37,144 nucleotides of DNA from an uncultured Faecalibacterium sp. (lineage in GTDB: Bacteria > Bacillota > Clostridia > Oscillospirales > Ruminococcaceae), in the NCBI GenBank assembly GCA_934513205.1, contig CAKSWU010000021.1, positions 1 to 37,144 on the forward strand. The letters are read 5' to 3'. Shown here piece after piece: positions 1 through 7,729 of this stretch. The notes beneath the pieces are model-generated. The model was not told where the DNA came from. It did not search any database and saw only the letters and a list, made by a program, of their open reading frames with translations. Each line of letters begins with the position of its first letter. Positions within the stretch are counted from its first letter, which is position 1. A program made the position numbers and the translations under genes.

Positions 1-623
1 TCATCGCGGTACTTGCCCGGGTTGCGGTAGGCTTTGTATGGGATCCCGTCCAGCGAAAATTCCGGGTACATCCCTTCTTTGGTCAGGCTGAGCTGTATCC
101 CGTGCTCCTCTGCATACGCCTGCAAGGCTGCGGTAAACTCCTGCGGTGTGTTGATGCTGCCCTGCGGGATAAAGAAAAAGTGCTTCTGATGCTGCACCTG
201 CGCCAGCGTGCGGTAATCCTGCACCCAGCCGGAGAAAAAGTTCTGCGGCTGCGCGGGGTCTTCCATCCGGGACAGGCAGGCGTCCACATCCAGCGATTCC
301 GCAGACGGGTCCTGCCGGGCCAGTTCTGCGCAAAAACGCGCCGCCCCTTCCAGCTGCTTTGCGCGTTGTTCCAGTGCGGTCTGCTGCTCCCGCAGGACAC
401 TCCCCAGCGGTGCATCGCCCGCAAGCACGGACCGGATGACCGGAAGCGGCACATCCAGCATCCGCAGCATCCGGATGAACCGGAGAGTGCGGATGTCCTG
501 TTCTGTGTAATCGCGGTAATCGTTGCCGGGCAGGCGGGCAGGGTTCAGAAGCCCCTCTTTTTCATAGAAGCGGATATTGGGGGCGGGCACCCCGCTTTGT
601 TTCGAAGCCTGTTTGATGTTCAT
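1..623 (-). CDS. MerR-family transcriptional regulator (3' end outside window)
   Basis: The gene reads leftward and runs off the start of the window; 207 codons are visible without a stop. The N-terminal 70 residues form a MerR winged helix-turn-helix: ASKQSGVPAPNIRFYEKEGL is the usual recognition helix and wing pattern of MerR proteins. A predicted coiled linker (about residues 75-95) and a C-terminal part that probably binds an effector follow. The ATG is preceded by GGAGGTG at good spacing. MerR proteins twist promoters that have overlong spacers to switch transcription on, and the gene's own promoter has such a 19-bp spacer, so autoregulation is likely. No cysteine pattern of a metal sensor is seen, so the ligand is probably organic, but it is unknown. 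Confidence 0.88.
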   Translation of the reverse strand, partial: MNIKQASKQSGVPAPNIRFYEKEGLLNPARLPGNDYRDYTEQDIRTLRFIRMLRMLDVPLPVIRSVLAGDAPLGSVLREQQTALEQRAKQLEGAARFCAELARQDPSAESLDVDACLSRMEDPAQPQNFFSGWVQDYRTLAQVQHQKHFFFIPQGSINTPQEFTAALQAYAEEHGIQLSLTKEGMYPEFSLDGIPYKAYRNPGKYRD

Positions 624-642
624 TTGCTTCACCTCCGCACTC

Positions 643-673
643 ACATTACACCTTAAAGACGCTTGAAGGTCAA
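643..673 (-). promoter_or_regulatory. MerR-type promoter with 19-bp spacer and dyad
   Basis: Reading the minus strand, TTGACC (668-673) and TAATGT (643-648) are separated by exactly 19 bp. Between them lies the dyad ACCTT-N11-AAGGT. An overlong spacer with a central dyad is the hallmark of promoters controlled by MerR regulators. The predicted RNA start is only about 13 nt before the ATG, so the ribosome site lies at the very 5' end of the RNA. Confidence 0.6.
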
Positions 674-682
674 GCCTTTTTG

Positions 683-726
683 AAAAAAAGCCCCGGAAAA
701 CCTGCTGCTGCGGGCATTCCGGGGCC
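683..726 (-). terminator. Intrinsic terminator of the prfA-to-aminopeptidase operon
   Basis: On the minus strand GCCCCGGAA pairs with TTCCGGGGC around a loop, followed by seven T residues. It sits just after the stop of the aminopeptidase gene. Confidence 0.85.
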
Positions 727-731
727 AAATC

Positions 732-2135
732 TTATTCCGCGTTCTGGCAGAACAGCGAGAAGGTGCGGTAGGCCATGTACAGGTCGGTCTTGTGGATGAC
801 CTCAAAGGGCGAGTGCATGGACAGCACCGGCACACCGATGTCCAGCACGGGGATGCCCCGGTTTGCCACATACTTGGCAATGGTGCCGCCGCCGCCAAGG
901 TCCAGACGGCCCAGCTCACCGATCTGCCATGCCACGTCATTGGCATCCAGCAGGCGGGTGATGTCCCCTACCAGCTCGGCATTGGCATCGCTGGCAGAGC
1001 TCTTGCCGCGGCTGCCGGTATACTTGAAGAATGCCACGCCGCGGCCGGCGTAGGTGCCGTTCTGCGGTTCAAACGCGCCGGACCAGGAGGGGTCGTAGGC
1101 AGCAGTGACATCCGCAGACAGGCAGACGCTGTTGCGGAAGGCAAGGATATCGTCCTGACCGGCAGCGCGGCACAGCAGCTGCATAAAGTGGAACACATAC
1201 ATGCTCTGCATACCGGTGACGCCATCGGAGCCAATCTCTTCCTTATCAGTCAGCACGCAGACGGTGGTGTACAGAGGTTTCTTTGTCTCGATTTCTGCCA
1301 TCAGTGCGGGATAGGCATCCACCCGGTCATCGTGACCGTAGCCGCCCACCATGGAACGGTCGAAGCCCACGTCGCGGGCCTTGTGGGCGGGCACCACTTC
1401 GATCTCGGCACGGGTGAAGTCTCGCTCGGTGATGCCGTATTTTTCGTGCAGCAGCATCAGGGTGTTCAGCTTGACGGCCTGCTTGATGTCGTCCTCTTCT
1501 ACGGCATCGGAGCCGATGAGCACGTTCAGTTCTTCTGCCTTGATGCCCTCGCTGAGCTTGCGGTCGTTCTGCTCCGCCCCCAGATGCGGCAGCAGGTCGG
1601 TGATGCAGAACACCGGGTCGCTCTCGTCCTCACCAATGCAGACCGACACACTGGAGCCGTCTGCGCGGGTGAACACGCCGTGGATAGCAAGCGGCATCGT
1701 AGCCCACTGATACTTGCGGACACCGCCGTAGTAGTGAGTCTTGAAGTAGCTGAAGTGGTCCGCTTCGTACAGCGGGTTCGGGCGCAGGTCCAGCCGGGGG
1801 CTGTCGATGTGGGCGATGACCAGCCGGAAGCCCTCCTCAAAGGACTTCTGTCCAATGGTCGCCGCAACGACCGCCTTGTGCTCCTGCACGAAGTAGATCT
1901 TCTGCCCGGGGGCGTAGATCTTCTTCGGCTCGAACTTCTCGTAGCCTGCTTTCCGCAGCATCTGTTCACTGACGGCAGCCGCCTCGCGCTCGGTCTTGGC
2001 TGCATCCAGAAACGCCTTGTAGCCCTCAGCAAACGCAGCGGCCTTTGCCTTTACGTCGGTGCTTTTGTCGGCGGCATACTCCGGCTTGTAAAGCAGCTGT
2101 TCCGCTGCCTGTTTTGCAGAAAATTTCTCGCTCAT
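732..2135 (-). CDS. M18 family aminopeptidase
   Basis: A 467-residue cytosolic zinc aminopeptidase of family M18 (aspartyl aminopeptidase/ApeB type), which trims N-terminal residues from peptides. Visible family motifs are AHIDSPRLDLRP (metal-binding His about residue 109), GGYGHDDRVDA (bridging Asp), DKEEIGSDG (general-base and metal-binding Glu pair) and a C-terminal VLSMHSPFE (metal-binding His). The length is normal for the family. The chosen ATG follows GAGGAGATC; an in-frame start 17 codons upstream would run into the preceding gene. It is the last gene of a minus-strand operon, 16 bp behind the lytic transglycosylase gene, and is followed by a strong terminator. The role is probably general peptide turnover. 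Confidence 0.93.
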   Translation of the reverse strand: MSEKFSAKQAAEQLLYKPEYAADKSTDVKAKAAAFAEGYKAFLDAAKTEREAAAVSEQMLRKAGYEKFEPKKIYAPGQKIYFVQEHKAVVAATIGQKSFEEGFRLVIAHIDSPRLDLRPNPLYEADHFSYFKTHYYGGVRKYQWATMPLAIHGVFTRADGSSVSVCIGEDESDPVFCITDLLPHLGAEQNDRKLSEGIKAEELNVLIGSDAVEEDDIKQAVKLNTLMLLHEKYGITERDFTRAEIEVVPAHKARDVGFDRSMVGGYGHDDRVDAYPALMAEIETKKPLYTTVCVLTDKEEIGSDGVTGMQSMYVFHFMQLLCRAAGQDDILAFRNSVCLSADVTAAYDPSWSGAFEPQNGTYAGRGVAFFKYTGSRGKSSASDANAELVGDITRLLDANDVAWQIGELGRLDLGGGGTIAKYVANRGIPVLDIGVPVLSMHSPFEVIHKTDLYMAYRTFSLFCQNAE

Positions 2136-2151
2136 AACGTTTGATCTCCTC

Positions 2152-2817
2152 TCAATTTCCTGCATAGATGCGCTGATAGTTCGCATAGCAGGACGTGATC
2201 TTTTTTACATAGTGGTTCATCTGATTGTACGGGAAACCCTGCAGGGTCTCCCCGTCTGCCGAGTGTTCTTCCAGCCGCAGCAGCGCGTCCACCGTTCCCC
2301 AGCCGCTGTGGTAGGCAGCGGCAGCGGTCGCCACATCTCCTTTATACCGCTGCATACAAAGATGAAGGTAGTAGCACCCGAACCGGATGCCCACCTCCGG
2401 GTCGTACAGGTCTGCAAAGGTCAGATCTTCCTCTGCGGCGATCTTGCTGCGCAGCCACAGAAAGGTCTCTTCGGTCATCTGCATCAGACCCCGGGCGTCC
2501 ACACTGGAAGTAGCCTGCGGGTCAAAGCCGCTCTCGGTGCGGATGAAGGCATCCACCAGCAGCGGGTCCAGCTCGTAGGTCTGCGCCCACTGCTCCACCA
2601 GTGCTTCGTACTTGCGGGGATACAAAAAGCGCTCGGCGCGGTCCCATGCACGGGGCAACAGCAACGCTGCACACAGCACTGCCAGCACCAGAAACAGCAG
2701 CAGCCGGTTGCGTTTTTTCCGCCGAAGCTGCGCTTTTCGGGCACGGGCAGCGCGGCGGATGCGGGCGGTCTGCGGGTCGTATCCGCCGGTTCCCCGGTTC
2801 TTATCTTGTTCATTCAA
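2152..2817 (-). CDS. Membrane-anchored lytic transglycosylase (SLT domain)
   Basis: About 221 residues: a basic cytosolic N-terminus rich in Arg and Lys, one membrane segment (about residues 38-55), and an SLT/GH23 lysozyme-like domain facing the cell wall. The catalytic Glu is in FIRTESGFDP (about residue 95), followed by DARGLMQM and AAAYHSG, the three signature motifs of the family. It cleaves peptidoglycan between MurNAc and GlcNAc with 1,6-anhydro formation. No ATG lies upstream of the domain. The best start is a TTG that overlaps the coaE stop codon (TTGA), with AGAAGGAGG about 14 nt upstream; a GTG at 2859 is the alternative but lacks a ribosome site. The start is therefore uncertain, but the domain call is firm. 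Confidence 0.85.
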   Translation of the reverse strand: MNEQDKNRGTGGYDPQTARIRRAARARKAQLRRKKRNRLLLFLVLAVLCAALLLPRAWDRAERFLYPRKYEALVEQWAQTYELDPLLVDAFIRTESGFDPQATSSVDARGLMQMTEETFLWLRSKIAAEEDLTFADLYDPEVGIRFGCYYLHLCMQRYKGDVATAAAAYHSGWGTVDALLRLEEHSADGETLQGFPYNQMNHYVKKITSCYANYQRIYAGN

Positions 2818-3431
2818 AGCCTTGTTGCCGTGCCTCCTTCTGCCAGAAGTTCTGCGCACAGGTCGGCGGCTGCCGCCTGCAGACGGGCAAGGTCTGTGTC
2901 GTTGCGCAGGATGTAATCTGCATGCCGGGTCAGTGTCTGTTCCGGCGTTTGTGCGTTCAGACGCCGCCGCGCCATCTCCGGGGCAATGCCGTCCCGGGCC
3001 ACGATGCGGGCCACACTGGACTCAAACGGTGCCGTTACCACGCACAGGCGGTCGCACTCCGCCTGCGCAGCGGTCCCCACGATGACCGCGCCGTCCAGCA
3101 CAAAAAGCGGTGCCCCGGCAGCCTGCGCCGCCTGTTTTGCAGCGCGGATGCGGGCAACGATCTCCGGGTGGGTCAGGCGGTCCAGCGCAGCCTTGCCTTC
3201 CGGTGTGGCAAAGGCACGGTCTGCCAGCAGGCGGCGGTCCAGCGTACCGTCCGGCCGGAGGATGTCGGCACCGAACTGTGCTGCCAGCGCCGGCAGCAGC
3301 GGCGAGCCCGGCAGCAGGATGTCGCGGCTGATCTGGTCTGCGTCCGCCAGCGGCACGCCGCGGGCAGAAAACACCGCTGTCACAGTAGATTTCCCGCAGC
3401 CGCTGCGGCCTGTGATGCCCAGCGTGATCAT
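2814..3431 (-). CDS. coaE: Dephospho-CoA kinase
   Basis: 205 residues, the usual length for CoaE, which phosphorylates the 3'-hydroxyl of dephospho-CoA in the last step of coenzyme A synthesis. The P-loop GITGRSGCGKST is at residues 5-16. It is followed by DADQISRDILLPGSP, the typical CoaE substrate region, and TPEGKAALDRLTHPEI. The ATG overlaps the stop of ywlC (ATGA) and the stop overlaps the start of the next gene, so translation is tightly coupled in the operon. Cytosolic. Confidence 0.95.
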   Translation of the reverse strand: MITLGITGRSGCGKSTVTAVFSARGVPLADADQISRDILLPGSPLLPALAAQFGADILRPDGTLDRRLLADRAFATPEGKAALDRLTHPEIVARIRAAKQAAQAAGAPLFVLDGAVIVGTAAQAECDRLCVVTAPFESSVARIVARDGIAPEMARRRLNAQTPEQTLTRHADYILRNDTDLARLQAAAADLCAELLAEGGTATRL

Positions 3432-4465
3432 AGAGCGATCACCCGGAAGGCGGCAGCGCGGATAAGGCGGTTGTAGACTGCCATGGACAGTCCATCCTTC
3501 TGCGGGCAGCGGGCATAGACCACGCCGTCTCCCTGCTCATCCAGCGCCCGCAGCGAGCGGAAGATGTGCTTTGCCTGATCGGCACCGTCCCCCTCGCGAC
3601 CGTATTCCACGCAGGGAACGCCCAGTTTTTCTGCTTCACCGGTAAAGCACAGGCAGCTGGGGTTCTGTTCGGCGTGGGCGTCCACATAGGCCTTGAACTG
3701 TTCAAAGGTTCCGTCCAGCAGGGTCACGTCCGCCTTGGGGGCATAGTGCTTGTATTTCATGCCGGGGCTGCGAACCACAGCGCCTTCCGGCAGCTTTTCC
3801 AGAATAGCCTTGGAGACTTCCACCTCTTCGCCAAGGGCGCGCTCCAGATCCTCCAGCGTGATGTGCCCCGGGCGGAACAGGGTGGGTCTGTCGCCCACCA
3901 CCGACACCACGGTGCTCTCCACGCCCACATCACATTCGCCACCATCCAAAATCAGCGGCAGACGTCCGTCCATATCCGTGAACACATCCTGCGCATTGGT
4001 GGGGCTTGGCTTGCCGGAAAGGTTCGCGCTGGGGGCGGCAAAGGCACAGCCGCTTTTTTCAATGACAGCCCGGGCCACCGGGTGGCTGGGCATCCGGATG
4101 CCCACGGTGTCCAGACCGGCGCAGCACTCTGCCGCCACCTCCGGGCCTCGGGGCATGATGATGGTCAGCGGGCCGGGGCAGAAAGCAGCCATCAGCAGCT
4201 GGGCGCGTTCCGGCACCTCGCTGACAAGACCCGGCAGCATTTCGGGGCCGGTGACGTGGACGATCAGAGGGTTGTCCTGCGGGCGGCCCTTTGCCACAAA
4301 GATCTGCTTGACTGCCTCGCCGTTGCGGGCATCGGCGGCTATGCCGTAGACCGTCTCGGTCGGCAGAGCGACCAGCTGCCCGCTGCGCAGCAGGCAGGCT
4401 GCCTTTTCAATGCTTTCTGCCCGATCTGCGGGCAGGACTTCAGTTTTAGTTTTCATACGCTTCAT
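3428..4465 (-). CDS. ywlC: L-threonylcarbamoyladenylate synthase (Sua5/YwlC)
   Basis: 345 residues with two domains: an N-terminal YrdC-like domain (ALPTETVYGIAADARN, AKGRPQDNPL, LDGGECDVGVESTVV) and a C-terminal Sua5 domain starting near SPGMKYKHYAPKADV. The enzyme makes threonylcarbamoyl-AMP from threonine, bicarbonate and ATP for the t6A37 modification of ANN-decoding tRNAs. The two-domain length fits Sua5/YwlC rather than the short TsaC form. The ATG at 4465 is chosen because of AGAAAG upstream; another ATG lies three codons downstream and a TTG at 4504. In many Firmicutes ywlC follows prfA and prmC; here prmC is missing from between the two. Confidence 0.93.
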   Translation of the reverse strand: MKRMKTKTEVLPADRAESIEKAACLLRSGQLVALPTETVYGIAADARNGEAVKQIFVAKGRPQDNPLIVHVTGPEMLPGLVSEVPERAQLLMAAFCPGPLTIIMPRGPEVAAECCAGLDTVGIRMPSHPVARAVIEKSGCAFAAPSANLSGKPSPTNAQDVFTDMDGRLPLILDGGECDVGVESTVVSVVGDRPTLFRPGHITLEDLERALGEEVEVSKAILEKLPEGAVVRSPGMKYKHYAPKADVTLLDGTFEQFKAYVDAHAEQNPSCLCFTGEAEKLGVPCVEYGREGDGADQAKHIFRSLRALDEQGDGVVYARCPQKDGLSMAVYNRLIRAAAFRVIAL

Positions 4466-4530
4466 CGTTCTTTCTATCTGTAAAGTATATTTGCTTTTCA
4501 GCAAATTCAGACGTGTTACCGAGCTTTGTT

Positions 4531-5619
4531 TCAGAGGTCTCCATTGAGCTTTTGCAGCTTCTCCGTCTGTTCCCGGGTAGCCAGTGCATCAATGACCGTG
4601 TCCAGATCTCCGTCCATGATCTTTTCAAGACCGTGGACCGTCAGCCCGATGCGGTGGTCGGTGCAACGGTCCTGCGGAAAGTTGTAGGTACGGATCTTCT
4701 CGCTGCGGTCGCCGGTGCCCACCTGCCCCTGACGCTCCGAATTGATGGCGTCCTGCTGTTGTTTCTGCTTCAGTGCCAAAAGGCGGCTGCGCAGGATCTC
4801 CAGCGCCTTGTCCTTGTTCTGGAACTGGCTGCGCTCGTTCTGGCATTCCACCACCATACCGGTCGGCAGATGCGTCACGCGGATGGCACTGGAGGTCTTG
4901 TTGATATGCTGCCCACCTGCGCCCGATGCACGGAAGGTGTCGATGCGCAGGTCTTTCATTTCCAGCGCAAGGTCCACCTCCTCGGCCTGCGGCATCACCG
5001 CCACGGTGGCGGTGGAGGTGTGGATGCGGCCCTGCGTCTCGGTCTCGGGCACACGCTGTACCCGGTGCACCCCGCTCTCATACTTCAGACGGCTGTACGC
5101 TCCGGCGCCCTCTACCGAGAAGATGGCTTCCTTCACGCCGCCCAGCTCGGTCTCGTTGAGGTTGAGCATCTCCAGCGTCCAGCCCCGGCGCTGCACATAC
5201 ATGGTGTACATGCGCAGCAGACTGTGGGCAAACAGTGCTGCTTCCTCGCCGCCTGCGCCGCCGCGGATCTCCACAATGACGTTTTTGCTGTCGTTGGCGT
5301 CCTTTGGCAGCAGCAATAATTTGAGATCATTTTCCAGTTTTGCCACATCTTGACTTTTTTCGCTGATTTCCTGCTGTATCATCTGCTTGAAGTCCCCATC
5401 GAGGGGTCCCGGCTCCTCCAGCAGGGCTTTGGCTTGGGCAAGGTGGTCCTGTGCGGTCTGCCATGCCCGGTAGGCCTGCACCGTAGGTCCCACCTCGTGA
5501 TACTCCCGCATCAGCTTCCGGAACAGGGCCGGGTCGGCTGCTGTCTCGGGCTGATTCAGCCGGACAGACAGTTCTTCAAAGCGGTGGCACACCGCATCCA
5601 TTTGGGCAAACAGGTTCAT
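4531..5619 (-). CDS. prfA: Peptide chain release factor 1
   Basis: 362 residues, standard for RF1, which recognises UAA and UAG in the ribosomal A site and triggers peptide release. The codon-recognition motif is of the PxT type (PET at residues 191-193 within HRVQRVPETETQGRIH), not the SPF of RF2. The catalytic GGQ is at residues 235-237 in RASGAGGQHINKTSSA. The gene is second in the operon, 57 bp after the DUF951 gene and 65 bp before ywlC. The usual partner gene prmC, which methylates the GGQ glutamine, is not present next to it. Confidence 0.97.
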   Translation of the reverse strand: MNLFAQMDAVCHRFEELSVRLNQPETAADPALFRKLMREYHEVGPTVQAYRAWQTAQDHLAQAKALLEEPGPLDGDFKQMIQQEISEKSQDVAKLENDLKLLLLPKDANDSKNVIVEIRGGAGGEEAALFAHSLLRMYTMYVQRRGWTLEMLNLNETELGGVKEAIFSVEGAGAYSRLKYESGVHRVQRVPETETQGRIHTSTATVAVMPQAEEVDLALEMKDLRIDTFRASGAGGQHINKTSSAIRVTHLPTGMVVECQNERSQFQNKDKALEILRSRLLALKQKQQQDAINSERQGQVGTGDRSEKIRTYNFPQDRCTDHRIGLTVHGLEKIMDGDLDTVIDALATREQTEKLQKLNGDL

Positions 5620-5676
5620 CGTTCCTGCAGTTCTCCTTACAAATCCAGATCCATTCCCGAATGCATGCAGCGGGCA

Positions 5677-5865
5677 CTATTCCTGCCCGGGTCGGACCAC
5701 CTTTTTGATGTTCTTTTCGATCTTGGCACGGGGCAGCATCACTTCGCGCCCGCAGCCGGTGCAACGAATCTTGAAGTCCATGCCCACACGCAGCACTTCA
5801 AAGCTCTGCGCGCCGCAGGGGTGCTTTTTGCGGGTGAGGATGGTATCTCCCACAGCGATATCCAT
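5677..5865 (-). CDS. DUF951 small zinc-ribbon-like protein
   Basis: 62 residues, matching the DUF951 (YyzM-like) family of Firmicutes: start MDIAVGDTILTRKKHPCG, then RVGMDFKIRCTGCGREVMLPR and a basic tail. Cys17, Cys35 and Cys38 with a CTGC pair suggest metal binding, and the fold may be RNA- or protein-binding. Function is not established. The ATG follows AAGGGAGAG. It is the first gene of the operon that continues with prfA, and a consensus promoter lies about 100 bp upstream. Confidence 0.85.
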   Translation of the reverse strand: MDIAVGDTILTRKKHPCGAQSFEVLRVGMDFKIRCTGCGREVMLPRAKIEKNIKKVVRPGQE

Positions 5866-5962
5866 AAATCCGATCTCTCCCTTCTGTCCGTCTTTTTGGG
5901 TCAAAGACGGGCGCTGTGCACGACCCTGCCGGCGCGTTCCGGCGAAAGGCGTACACAAATAT

Positions 5963-5991
5963 AGTATAATGCAAAGCTGCACAAAATGCAA
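5963..5991 (-). promoter_or_regulatory. Sigma-A promoter of the DUF951-prfA operon
   Basis: On the minus strand TTGCAT (5986-5991) and TATACT (5963-5968) with a 17-bp spacer. On the plus strand a TATAAT (5965-5970) overlaps it and may serve the divergent S1-domain gene, although no good -35 is seen for that direction. Confidence 0.7.
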
Positions 5992-6091
5992 ATATCCGCC
6001 GTGGCGGATGCATAGGTTTTAACAAACGGGCCGATGCCGGCGCGCAAAGCTGGCGACCGGCTCTAAAACACAACAGAAAGAGGAATGAAAG

Positions 6092-7027
6092 ATGATGCAA
6101 AACTATCGTACCGAAGGCAATTACCGCTGCGCATCCCGCCTGACTCCCGCCGAGCTGCGGGCAGCCATGGCAGGACACGAGATCCTGCAGGCCACGGCGT
6201 TGGCCTTTGACACCCAGCGTCAGCTGCGGTTTGAGCTGGGCGGTATCCGGGCCGTGATGCCCTTTGACCAGTGCGCCGATGGGGCTGGAAGCGGCACCGT
6301 GCGGGACATCGCCGTGCTGACACGGGTGGGGCGGCCCACCTGCTTTGTCGTTGAGGGGCTGGACACCGACGAGAACGGCCAGCCCTTTTACCGGCTGTCC
6401 CGTGCCGAAGCGCAGCGGATGTGCAAGGCCGACTATCTGGATGCCCTGCAGCCCGGAGACCTTTTGCCCTGCACCGTGACCCACATCGAACCGTTTGGCG
6501 CATTCTGCGATGTGGGCTGCGGCATCAGCGCCCTGCTGCCCATCGACTGCATGTCGGTGAGCCGCATCGCCTCCCCTGCCGACCGGGTCAGCGTGGGGCA
6601 GCAGATCCTGTGTGCCATCCGCAGCCGGGACGTGCAGGGGCGCTTTGTGCTGACCATCCGGGAACTGCTGGGCACCTGGGCCGAGAATGCCGCCGGATTC
6701 ACCGTGGGCGAAACGGTGGTGGGCATCGTGCGCAGCGTGGAGGACTACGGCACCTTTATTGAGATCGCGCCCAATCTGGCGGGGCTTGCCGAAAGCTGCG
6801 CGGGTCTTGTGCCGGGTCAGGCTGTCAGCGTCTACATCAAAAACATCCTGCCGGAAAAAATGAAGATCAAACTGGTGATCGTAAACCACTGCCTGAGCCA
6901 GCGGCACCGCTTTGAACTGAAGTATTTCATCACCGAAGGGCATCTGGACCACTGGGTCTACTCCACCCCGGAATGCCCCAAGCGGATCGAGACCGATTTT
7001 GCGGCTGCGGCTTGCAATCCGGCGTGA
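6092..7027 (+). CDS. S1 RNA-binding domain protein
   Basis: 311 residues. The first ~110 residues resemble a degenerate S1-like domain. A clear S1 domain follows at about 119-192 (PGDLLPCTVTHIEPFGAFCD, then GCGISALLPI), and a second at about 203-265 (VGETVVGIVRSVEDYGTFIEI, then LAGLAESC). The C-terminal tail ends with a WVYSTPECPKRIET segment. It resembles the short RpsA-like proteins of Clostridia, which bind single-stranded RNA and are thought to act on ribosomes, but it is not a full-length ribosomal protein S1. Start ATGATG follows AGAGGAATG. It is divergent from the DUF951 operon. A role in translation is inference. Confidence 0.85.
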   Translation: MMQNYRTEGNYRCASRLTPAELRAAMAGHEILQATALAFDTQRQLRFELGGIRAVMPFDQCADGAGSGTVRDIAVLTRVGRPTCFVVEGLDTDENGQPFYRLSRAEAQRMCKADYLDALQPGDLLPCTVTHIEPFGAFCDVGCGISALLPIDCMSVSRIASPADRVSVGQQILCAIRSRDVQGRFVLTIRELLGTWAENAAGFTVGETVVGIVRSVEDYGTFIEIAPNLAGLAESCAGLVPGQAVSVYIKNILPEKMKIKLVIVNHCLSQRHRFELKYFITEGHLDHWVYSTPECPKRIETDFAAAACNPA

Positions 7028-7040
7028 AACCCTTTATACT
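7012..7040 (+). promoter_or_regulatory. Sigma-A promoter of the DUF4364 gene
   Basis: TTGCAA (7012-7017) and TATACT (7035-7040) with a 17-bp spacer, lying across the stop codon of the S1-domain gene. Confidence 0.7.
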
Positions 7041-7122
7041 ATATAAAAGAACTGCTCTGCCGGATCTTCCGAATACGAACGTCCGGTCTGATGTATAAAC
7101 GGCAAGGGGGATGTATGGAACG

Positions 7123-7674
7123 ATGAGCGCCAATGATGCTTTTACCGCCGGTGTCCGTCCCGGCGGGTTGACCAGCAGCACCGAGATCCGGCTGCTGCTG
7201 TGCTATCTGGTGAAGAACGCCGGTCCCATTACCCGGCAGGAGATCGAAAACGCCCTGATGGAAGAAGCGCTGGTCAACTACTTTGAGATCGGCTCCTGTC
7301 TGGACGATATCACGAAACAGGCACTGGTCACCCTGACCGGCGACAGCTATGCCATTACCGACAAGGGCCGCAAGGTGGCGCAGGAGCTGGCCTATGACCT
7401 GCCCCGCAGTGTACGGGAGCGTGCAGTGGCAGCCGTGCTGCGCTGCCAGACATGGGCCCGCAAGGAGGCCAAGTACAGCGCCCGCATCACCGAAAAGGCA
7501 GACGGTCACTGTACCGTGCGCTGCACCGTAAAGGGGCTGGACAGTGAGCTGTTCTGTCTGGAGTTGGGTGCCCCAGACCGTCTTTCGGCTGACCTGATTC
7601 AAAAGCAGTTCATTTTGAAAGGCAATGAGATCTATCAGATGCTGATCAACAAGCTGACCGAGGAAGAAAAATAA
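7123..7674 (+). CDS. DUF4364 family protein
   Basis: 183 residues. The start region DAFTAGVRPGGLTSSTEIRLLLCY and the later GDSYAITDKGRKVAQEL match the DUF4364 family common in Clostridia. The N-terminal half looks like a winged helix (SSTEIRLLLCYLVKNAGPITRQEI, then ITDKGR), so a DNA-binding regulator is plausible, but the function is unknown. The ATG at 7123 is 12 nt after AAGGGGG; an in-frame ATG at 7111 directly abuts that site and is unlikely. It has its own promoter and is followed by a strong terminator, convergent with spoIVA. Confidence 0.82.
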   Translation: MSANDAFTAGVRPGGLTSSTEIRLLLCYLVKNAGPITRQEIENALMEEALVNYFEIGSCLDDITKQALVTLTGDSYAITDKGRKVAQELAYDLPRSVRERAVAAVLRCQTWARKEAKYSARITEKADGHCTVRCTVKGLDSELFCLELGAPDRLSADLIQKQFILKGNEIYQMLINKLTEEEK

Positions 7675-7683
7675 GGCAGAACG

Positions 7684-7729
7684 ATCCCCGCCCGCTGTAA
7701 GCAGAACTTACGGCGGGCGGGGATTTTTT
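7684..7729 (+). terminator. Terminator after the DUF4364 gene
   Basis: A long GC-rich stem (ATCCCCGCCCGC with GCGGGCGGGGAT, extended by TAAG/CTTA) is followed by six T residues. It lies between the DUF4364 gene and the convergent spoIVA, whose stop overlaps the T run. Confidence 0.9.

Noticed and set aside
5798..6952. A 384-codon frame antisense to the S1-domain gene
   Set aside because: Low-complexity His/Gly/Asp composition and overlap with two well-supported genes; an antisense shadow.
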